Positions 58,377-64,000 of a stretch of 64,000 nt of DNA are shown one piece after another. Under the pieces are notes generated by a model. The model was not told the DNA's origin. It saw nothing but the letters and a program-made list of their open reading frames with translations, and did no database searches. The number at the start of each line of letters is the position of its first letter. Position 1 is the stretch's first letter. Position numbers and translations under genes: made by a program. The stretch comes from an uncultured Bacilli bacterium (GTDB taxonomy: Bacteria; Bacillota_I; Bacilli_A; RF39; UBA660), in contig CAKOXP010000008.1 of NCBI GenBank assembly GCA_934130175.1, positions 1 through 64,000 of the forward strand. The letters are read 5' to 3'.

Positions 58377-59771
58377 TTAATATTCGATATTTACTTTAGC
58401 AACTTCTATTGCAGGACGGACGCCACGATAACTTGCACTATTTACATATACGTAATCAATATATCGATAATTACCGCGAACAAGCCAAGCATAATTTGAG
58501 CGTGATGAATCCGGAGTTTCTAACAATCCTCCGTAAGTAGCTAAACTATCAGATGAATATTTTGTATTTTCCATTAAATATTTACATTTACTACTTAGTT
58601 CACCTTTTATATAACTTCCTACTATAACATCACAACCAGTACTTACTTCTTGGGTAGTTAATAGTCTTGCTGCATATCCTTCATAACTAAAGGCTGTTGG
58701 AAGATCTCCCGCAGTTGTTGTATTTCCTCCATTCTCATTTGTTATAGCTCTTGTTGTATTTGTTAGGTTTACGTTACTCCATTGCTCTGTTGTTGGTAAT
58801 TGTTTTATTGCTGTTACTGGGCCATTATTGTTAGTTCCACTTTCATCATATGCATATGCTGTTGAATTAGATGCCACTCCTCCACTTACATTATTATAAT
58901 AGATTAATACCGCTGTATTATTATCTGTTGTAACTCCATTTGTTACATCTGATACATAATAAAATCTTTCTGTTTCAGAATCATATAATCCATCCCCATT
59001 AACATCACAATCAAATGCATCTCCACTTGTTAGAACTCCTTTTGTTCCCAGATTTCCATAGGTCATTGCATCATTTAAGGCATATCCATCCGCTTGACAA
59101 TATCCTGTTGCATCTTCATTAGAACAAGTTTCTGTATGAAGTGTTGTTGCTCTTTTACATACTGCTGTTTTTGTTGGGGTTACTGTTTGAGTAGCTTCTA
59201 AACTTAGTTGTGCGTTAAATACTTTTCCCATTACTTCTTCTTCTGTATTATTATCTCCTGCTTTTGAATCTATCCAGATTCTTAGACTATAAGTAATTGT
59301 TTTTCCTTTTTCTATTGTTCCTGAGTCTATTACTCTATCTGTTAATATTTTTGATTTTGCTGCAGTTGCTTCTTCTCCATCTTTTAATAAAATATATCTT
59401 ACTTTAGAATCAGCTAATCTATCTGCATCTGTTATTGCTACTTCTTCATTATTATCATTTGTATAAGTATCTAGATCTTTTAATGATAAAGTATAACTAC
59501 TTGTACTACTTTTATTTGTTAATGTAAATGTATACTCTTCTGTTTTTATTCCTTGTTGATAACTCATTGGGATTGCTTTTATTAATTTTATTCCTTCACT
59601 TGTTGTATCATCTAATACTAATTCTAAGTTTCCTGCTGTTATTTTATTTACTATATCTGAATTCTTTGTTAGTCTTAACCATGCATATGTTGTTCCTATT
59701 ATTACTACTAGGATTAATACTATAGCTATTACTAAAAGTTTTGCATTTCCTATTTTTTTCTTTTCTTCCAT
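58377..59771 (-). CDS. CalY/TasA-like surface protein with lectin-like C-terminal domain, copy B
   Basis: 464 aa, the same length and layout as the protein at 53929. The first 200 residues are nearly identical in protein and DNA; the Cys-rich and lectin-like parts are similar. In the middle, copy B (DGYALNDAMTYGNLGTKG) is closer to the protein at 2570 than copy A is. The block after WLE/LLETP is again unique, then YRGVRPAIEVAK. Promoter TTGATA-17-TATTCT lies upstream. AGGGAAG precedes the ATG. Function is unknown; it is probably a surface adhesin or fibre subunit. Confidence 0.7.
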   Translation of the reverse strand: MEEKKKIGNAKLLVIAIVLILVVIIGTTYAWLRLTKNSDIVNKITAGNLELVLDDTTSEGIKLIKAIPMSYQQGIKTEEYTFTLTNKSSTSSYTLSLKDLDTYTNDNNEEVAITDADRLADSKVRYILLKDGEEATAAKSKILTDRVIDSGTIEKGKTITYSLRIWIDSKAGDNNTEEEVMGKVFNAQLSLEATQTVTPTKTAVCKRATTLHTETCSNEDATGYCQADGYALNDAMTYGNLGTKGVLTSGDAFDCDVNGDGLYDSETERFYYVSDVTNGVTTDNNTAVLIYYNNVSGGVASNSTAYAYDESGTNNNGPVTAIKQLPTTEQWSNVNLTNTTRAITNENGGNTTTAGDLPTAFSYEGYAARLLTTQEVSTGCDVIVGSYIKGELSSKCKYLMENTKYSSDSLATYGGLLETPDSSRSNYAWLVRGNYRYIDYVYVNSASYRGVRPAIEVAKVNIEY

Positions 59772-59794
59772 ATTTTACACTTCCCTCTAGTATT

Positions 59795-59823
59795 AGAATA
59801 CACTAATAATTTTAAAATATCAA
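59795..59823 (-). promoter_or_regulatory. Promoter of surface protein copy B
   Basis: -35 TTGATA (59818-59823), 17-bp spacer, -10 TATTCT (59795-59800). Confidence 0.6.
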
Positions 59824-59848
59824 TTAAAAATGACTTCTACAGTCCTCC

Positions 59849-59966
59849 TTATTTGTCTAAATTAATTTCATCTGCTATTTTAGAAATTTTCAAAGAGCAA
59901 AACATAAATAATGTTAATACTCCAATTGTTATAATACCTAAAGTTAATAATGCTGCCTTAATCATA
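59849..59966 (-). pseudogene. Small one-helix membrane protein, apparent single-base frameshift
   Basis: GGAGAT precedes an ATG at 59966. The frame reads MIKAALLT, then hits four T (complement of 59940-59943). Removing one T gives a coherent 38-aa protein: GIITIGVLTLFMFCSLKISK, one membrane helix, then IADEINLDK. As sequenced, the frame instead yields an unlikely polar peptide. It resembles small DUF3789-type membrane proteins. It may be a decayed gene, a sequencing or assembly error, or slippage. The rest of the 420-bp gap (59772-60191) shows only the promoter of copy B and the terminator near 60149; 59970-60140 holds nothing I recognise. Confidence 0.4.
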
Positions 59967-60141
59967 TTTTATCTCCTATCTTCTTATATTTATTATATTA
60001 TATAAATTTGTAAAATCAAACAAATTTGTCACAATTTTACACCTGAAATATGAGGGCATTATATTATACTTTAGGTTTCTTTGCAAATGACCAAATTTAA
60101 TAATTGAATAGAATTTATATCTAAAAATTTATTTTTTACCT

Positions 60142-60175
60142 AATAAAAAAGCATTTAATCATTTGTTAAACGCTT
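60142..60175 (-). terminator. Terminator of the rsmH-ftsL-PBP2 operon
   Basis: A 10-bp stem (60149-60158 with 60166-60175, one G-U pair) and six T on the minus strand. Confidence 0.8.
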
Positions 60176-60191
60176 TCAATTAATTAGTTTC

Positions 60192-60740
60192 CTACTTTTC
60201 TAAATTATTTTTAGAAAAGTCATATAACAATTTTAAATTGTCAGGAACATTATTAGTTTTATCTAGTTTTAGTTCATCTAATTTTAAATTAATAGTTGAT
60301 GTTTGTTCGACAACACTTTTATCAACTCCATAAATAACAAATTGTTTATTAAACTGTTCTAATACTTTAGAATAGTTACCACCGTCATCATATTTAATTA
60401 AATACAAACTATTTGAATGATTAAACTCTTCGGCATTCTTTAGTTTATCAACAATTAACTCTATCGCCTTATCATAAGGTTTTCCTTCTATTTTTTTATT
60501 TGCTAAAGTTGAAACACTTTTACTATTTAAAAACAAAATATTAGAAACTTTATCTTTTTGATTAATAACTAATATTACATCTGATTCTACCTTTACTCCT
60601 ATTAATGATTTATAATTTGTATCTAGTTTTATATTTTTACTTTTAGTATTAAAAACCATTACGATAACTATAGCAATTATTACAATTAATACTAAAATTC
60701 CTATAATTGTTCCCATCACTACTTTCTTATTTTTATTCAT
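60192..60740 (-). CDS. Membrane-anchored extracellular protein, possibly RsgI-like domain
   Basis: A 182-aa protein with one N-terminal helix (about residues 8-30) and an extracellular domain. IGVKVESDVILVINQKDKVSNILFLN followed by GKPYDKAIELIVDKLKNAEEF loosely follows the pattern of the extracellular domain of RsgI-type anti-sigma factors, but there is no cytoplasmic anti-sigma domain. Placement right after PBP2 (nine bases) suggests a wall or division role. AGGTGG precedes the ATG at 60740. Identification is weak. Confidence 0.55.
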   Translation of the reverse strand: MNKNKKVVMGTIIGILVLIVIIAIVIVMVFNTKSKNIKLDTNYKSLIGVKVESDVILVINQKDKVSNILFLNSKSVSTLANKKIEGKPYDKAIELIVDKLKNAEEFNHSNSLYLIKYDDGGNYSKVLEQFNKQFVIYGVDKSVVEQTSTINLKLDELKLDKTNNVPDNLKLLYDFSKNNLEK

Positions 60741-60749
60741 CTCTTCCAC

Positions 60750-62894
60750 CTAACTTTCAAATTTTTTATCCAAGCTCAAAACAATTTCCATACCATCTGT
60801 TATAGGTGTATTTTCAGAAACACTTTGAGTTTTTACATAACCGCTGCCTTCTAGTTTTACTTTTACACCAAGTATTTCAAGTAAACTTTTAGCCTCTTTA
60901 CTAGAAAGACCTACAACATTTGGAATTACATAACTACTATCATTAGTTATCAAATATATTTTATCTTTATTAGTAACTGTTGTTTTAGCAGTTGGATATT
61001 GTTTAACTACCTTAGTACCATTCCCAATTATTTGATAATTCATACCATTATTGGTTAAGGTTGTTTTTACTTTTTCTAAATCTTTATTAGTAAACGATGG
61101 TAATTTATACTCAATTACTTGATCTGTAGCAGTTTGTTTTTCTGTTCCTAAGTATTTACCTGTATTCAAAACAACTTCTTTTACAGCATTAGATATTGGT
61201 TTTTGACTACCATTACTTGGTCTTTTTACAGAAGCGTAAATAATTATTTGAGGATTGCTCTTAGGATATATTCCTGCAAAAGAAGAAATTATATCATTTT
61301 TACCATTCAAATAACCTCTTCCATTTTCCGCAGCTATTTGAGCAGTACCAGTTTTACCTATAAGTTCATGACTATCGATACGATACCCACTACCTGTATT
61401 TCCTATTCCATTAACTGTATCATCCATTAACTGGATCATCTTTTCAACTGTTGTAGTAGAAGCAACTCGTTCTATTTCGTTTTTCTTACCTTTCATTACT
61501 ACTTCATTAGTAGTTGGATTTACAATTTTTTTAACTATGTATGGTTCAAGTAACATTCCATCACTTGTAAGTGGTGTTAAAGCTTGAATGTTTTGCATTG
61601 GTGTTGTTGTAATTCCTTGACCAAATCCAGCATTATAAATTTCTGTTTCATATTTAAAGTTCATTGTACCAGCTACTTCATTTGGTAAAGATATTCCTGT
61701 TTTTGAACCAAATCCAAGTTTTCTAAAATATTGCCTCAACATAGCTGAATTCATATGATTTTTAATTAAATTAATAACTCCAACATTACTTGATAGAGCA
61801 TAACCCTTATCATAACTTATCATACCCCAACCATTACGATTCCAGTCACCAATTACAGTTCCATCAGATGTTTCATAAGTACCTGATTTATAGGTTTCAC
61901 TTCCATTATAAACACCATTTTCCATAGCTGCCATATAAGTAAATGTTTTCATAGTAGAACCAGGTTCATAGGCTGATGCTACTGTAAGGTCTAAATAATT
62001 AGTCATATTTCTTAAGTTAGGATCAAATGATGGATAAGAAGCAAGGCCTAAGATTGCCCCTGTTTTAGCATCTGCTACTACCATTGTAAACCATTCATAT
62101 CCAAACTCTTCTTTGGCTTTATTTAGAGCTTGTTCTATAAAAAACTGAATATTACTATCAACTGTTAAATATATATCTTTTCCTTCAATTGCATCTTCTT
62201 TTAACTCTTTAGTATCAGCTATTTTATATCCTTTTAAATCTTTTTGATATGTAACATAGCCATCTTTACCTTTTAAGATTTTGTCATAGTATTTTTCTAT
62301 ACCCATCTCGCCTGAAATATCATCTTCGTCATCACTACTTGCTTTAGCATATCCAAGTGTATATGATAAAAACTGACCTTTAGGATAGTATCTTTTATAA
62401 CTTTCAATAAAATCTAGTCCTGGTAAGTTTAAATCTTCTATTTTCTTTTTATCTAGTTCAGAAAGACCTTTACCATGACTACCAAATTCTGTTTGATAAA
62501 CCCCTTCTTTATTAAGATATTTTAAAACTTCATCTTTTTCCATAGAAAGAATTGGTGCGAGAGCTTCAGCTGTTTTTTCTTTATCTACAACATGTTGAGG
62601 ATTATCTTTATTTTCAGTTCTTTTTGGATCTAGATACGCTATTAGTTTATAAGAAGAAACATTTAGAGCTAAAGCTTCATTATCGCTAGAATAGATTGTT
62701 CCTCTTTTTGCTTTTAATATTTCTGTTTTACTGGTTCTTTTACTAGCTAGTTCTTGAAGATTTACACCATCAATTGTTTTTGATGTTGATAACTCTATTA
62801 CTCTTCCTATCATAACTACAAACAAAAAAAGAGAAGAGAAAATGAATAGCTTACTATATTTTATACTATTTCTAGTTTTTTTCTTTCTCTTCAT
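60750..62894 (-). CDS. Division-type penicillin-binding protein 2 (class B transpeptidase) with PASTA domains
   Basis: A 714-aa bPBP of the FtsI/PbpB/SpoVD group: cytoplasmic basic start, one membrane helix (about residues 17-37), dimerisation domain (KRGTIYSSDNEALALNV) and transpeptidase domain with S-x-x-K in EPGSTMK, S-x-N in SSN and K-T-G in GKTGTAQ. Two PASTA repeats form the end (LPSFTNKDLEKVKTTLTNNGMN and IPNVVGLSSKEAKSLLEILG). It cross-links septal peptidoglycan together with FtsW. The order rsmH-ftsL-pbp matches the dcw cluster; mraY does not follow. Confidence 0.93.
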   Translation of the reverse strand: MKRKKKTRNSIKYSKLFIFSSLFLFVVMIGRVIELSTSKTIDGVNLQELASKRTSKTEILKAKRGTIYSSDNEALALNVSSYKLIAYLDPKRTENKDNPQHVVDKEKTAEALAPILSMEKDEVLKYLNKEGVYQTEFGSHGKGLSELDKKKIEDLNLPGLDFIESYKRYYPKGQFLSYTLGYAKASSDDEDDISGEMGIEKYYDKILKGKDGYVTYQKDLKGYKIADTKELKEDAIEGKDIYLTVDSNIQFFIEQALNKAKEEFGYEWFTMVVADAKTGAILGLASYPSFDPNLRNMTNYLDLTVASAYEPGSTMKTFTYMAAMENGVYNGSETYKSGTYETSDGTVIGDWNRNGWGMISYDKGYALSSNVGVINLIKNHMNSAMLRQYFRKLGFGSKTGISLPNEVAGTMNFKYETEIYNAGFGQGITTTPMQNIQALTPLTSDGMLLEPYIVKKIVNPTTNEVVMKGKKNEIERVASTTTVEKMIQLMDDTVNGIGNTGSGYRIDSHELIGKTGTAQIAAENGRGYLNGKNDIISSFAGIYPKSNPQIIIYASVKRPSNGSQKPISNAVKEVVLNTGKYLGTEKQTATDQVIEYKLPSFTNKDLEKVKTTLTNNGMNYQIIGNGTKVVKQYPTAKTTVTNKDKIYLITNDSSYVIPNVVGLSSKEAKSLLEILGVKVKLEGSGYVKTQSVSENTPITDGMEIVLSLDKKFES

Positions 62895-62911
62895 CTTATC
62901 ACATCCGTTTA

Positions 62912-63220
62912 TTATTTATCTTCTGTAATTGTTCTTATATTATTATTATTATAACTCAATCCTTGGTTTGCTGCAACCTCTTGGATTTTTGTAAGAGATG
63001 CTAATTCATCAATTGTCATAGAAATACTTTCATTAGTTTTTTCTTGTTTTTCAATTTCTTTCTTTTGTTGTTCAACTTCAAAGTTTATTTTTGCAAGTGT
63101 TGCTTTGGAAAACACGATAGAAAGTGGAGATACTAATAATAGAAAAACTGCTAAAGTGTATAAGAATTTTTCTGTTTTAGACATCTTTAATTGTTTTTTC
63201 ATTTTTTTCTTCTTTTTCAT
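62912..63220 (-). CDS. ftsL: Cell division protein FtsL
   Basis: A 102-aa bitopic protein: a Lys-rich start (MKKKKKMKKQLK), one membrane helix (about residues 20-40) and a coiled-coil with heptads (INFEVEQQKKEIEKQEKTNESISMTIDELASL). Sequence identity in FtsL is always low; position between rsmH and the division PBP identifies it. The ATG at 63220 is nine bases after AAGGG. FtsL forms a complex with DivIB and DivIC. Confidence 0.85.
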   Translation of the reverse strand: MKKKKKMKKQLKMSKTEKFLYTLAVFLLLVSPLSIVFSKATLAKINFEVEQQKKEIEKQEKTNESISMTIDELASLTKIQEVAANQGLSYNNNNIRTITEDK

Positions 63221-63235
63221 GAAAATCATCCCTTT

Positions 63236-64000
63236 TTATTTAATTTTTTCTATAACCCTAAGTTTTGCACTTCTTGCTCTCTTATTATTTTCTAATTCCT
63301 CTTTTGAAGGAAGTATAGCTTTATTAACTACTAATTTATAATCTGGTAAATATTCTTCTGGTATATTTGGAAGTCCTTTTACTTTTATATCTATTTCACT
63401 AACATTCTTGAAATAGCGTTTTACAATTCTATCTTCTAGGGAGTGAAATGTAATTACAGCAACTCTTCCACCAACATTAAGCATGCTTAGAGCTTGTTCT
63501 AAGGCTGGTTCTATAACATCTAGTTCATGATTTACTTCAATTCTAATAGCTTGAAAAATCTGTTTTGCTGGATGTTTGTCTATTCTAAATTTCATAGGTA
63601 CAGCTGTTTTAATTATTTCTGCTAACTCTAAAGTTGTTTCAATATTTTTTGTTTTCCTATACTCTATGATTTTATTGGCAATATTTCTTGAAAACTTACT
63701 TTCTCCATAATCATTAAAGATTTTTGTAAGTTCTTCTTTGCTATAGGTGTTAACGACATCATAAGCACTAAAATCTTGTTCTTGATTCATTCTCATATCA
63801 AGTTTAGCATCCAAATGATAACTAAAACCTCTTTCTTGTTCATCTAGTTGTGGAGAAGATACTCCAAGGTCAAATAAACAAGCATCAACTTTTTCTACAC
63901 CTAATTCATTTAATTTTTCTTTTAAATGAACAAAATTACTTTTAATGATAGTGAAGTTAGTACCAATCGAGTTTAAACGATCAGTACTATACTTAATTGC
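63236..64000 (-). CDS. rsmH: 16S rRNA (cytosine(1402)-N4)-methyltransferase RsmH, 5' end outside the window
   Basis: The frame is open to the window edge (255 codons), so the N-terminal 50-60 residues with the first SAM motif are missing. The visible part has the family landmarks: ACLFDLGVSSPQLDEQERGFSYHLDAKLDMRMNQ (written as its two halves, DLGVSSPQLD and LDMRMNQ), ANKIIEYR-type segment, HPAKQIFQAIRIEVNHEL and AVITFHSLEDRIVKRYF. It methylates C1402 in the ribosomal P site. First gene of the dcw fragment with ftsL and PBP2. Confidence 0.95.
   Translation of the reverse strand, partial: AIKYSTDRLNSIGTNFTIIKSNFVHLKEKLNELGVEKVDACLFDLGVSSPQLDEQERGFSYHLDAKLDMRMNQEQDFSAYDVVNTYSKEELTKIFNDYGESKFSRNIANKIIEYRKTKNIETTLELAEIIKTAVPMKFRIDKHPAKQIFQAIRIEVNHELDVIEPALEQALSMLNVGGRVAVITFHSLEDRIVKRYFKNVSEIDIKVKGLPNIPEEYLPDYKLVVNKAILPSKEELENNKRARSAKLRVIEKIK

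Overview
The window looks like chromosome from a walled, very AT-rich member of the Bacillota (Bacilli side), probably an uncultured host-associated lineage. That placement is inference. It rests on Bacillus-type gene neighbourhoods (ylbD-ylbE-ylbF-rsmD, yceD-rpmF, tmcAL, LexA with CGAAC-type boxes), two T-box leaders, an L20-type leader, AddA/AddB-like proteins instead of RecBCD, and cell-wall genes (murB, murG, PBP2, UppP) that exclude wall-less mollicutes. UGA acts as a stop, as in the ylbF/rsmD overlap. Most genes are on the minus strand. No tRNA, rRNA, CRISPR array, transposase of a known IS family or prophage was seen.

Layout. 0-10.9 kb: an Rpn-type nuclease, a phosphohexomutase, a surface protein whose signal-peptide codons are broken by a run of nine G, an ABC exporter pair, UppP beside a DUF368 protein (undecaprenyl-phosphate recycling), a CBS-containing pyrophosphatase and an M23 peptidase. 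10.9-18 kb: addA and an addB-like gene separated by a zinc-ribbon membrane protein and three tandem copies of a 350-bp unit, each encoding a 27-residue hydrophobic peptide behind a promoter that contains a LexA-like box. 18-30 kb: rpmF-yceD, tmcAL-gmk, pyk, polA-mutM, lexA divergent from a 49-codon membrane peptide, a beta-helix surface protein and the ylbDEF-rsmD group. 30-39 kb: ftsK, a second surface protein with a nine-G run in its promoter, then murG-murB-divIB-ftsA-ftsZ. 39-49 kb: T-box-pheST, frr, tsf, rpsB and leader-infC-rpmI-rplT. 49-54 kb: an aminopeptidase, a PgeF-like protein, a class-I amidotransferase and a T-box operon of a LOG-family gene plus glyS. 54-64 kb: two near-duplicate CalY/TasA-like surface proteins around an LCP ligase and a polytopic membrane protein, then PBP2, ftsL and the start-truncated rsmH.

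Three themes link the loci. First, an SOS circuit: CGAAC-type boxes sit at the lexA promoter, at the divergent 49-aa membrane peptide, and in all three small-peptide modules between the two halves of the recombination nuclease. The modules look like a type I toxin-antitoxin array under DNA-damage control. Second, switchable surface proteins: two nine-G tracts, one in a reading frame and one between -35 and -10, plus duplicated lectin-like surface genes, suggest phase or antigenic variation. Third, RNA-level control of translation genes: two T-boxes, an L20-type leader with two competing copies of one strand, and an ATC start codon for infC.

Coordinates of starts were moved from the longest frame to the ATG (or TTG/ATC) that has a Shine-Dalgarno sequence at normal spacing wherever the sequence decided it. 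Protein families are assigned from motifs read by eye; no database search was run.
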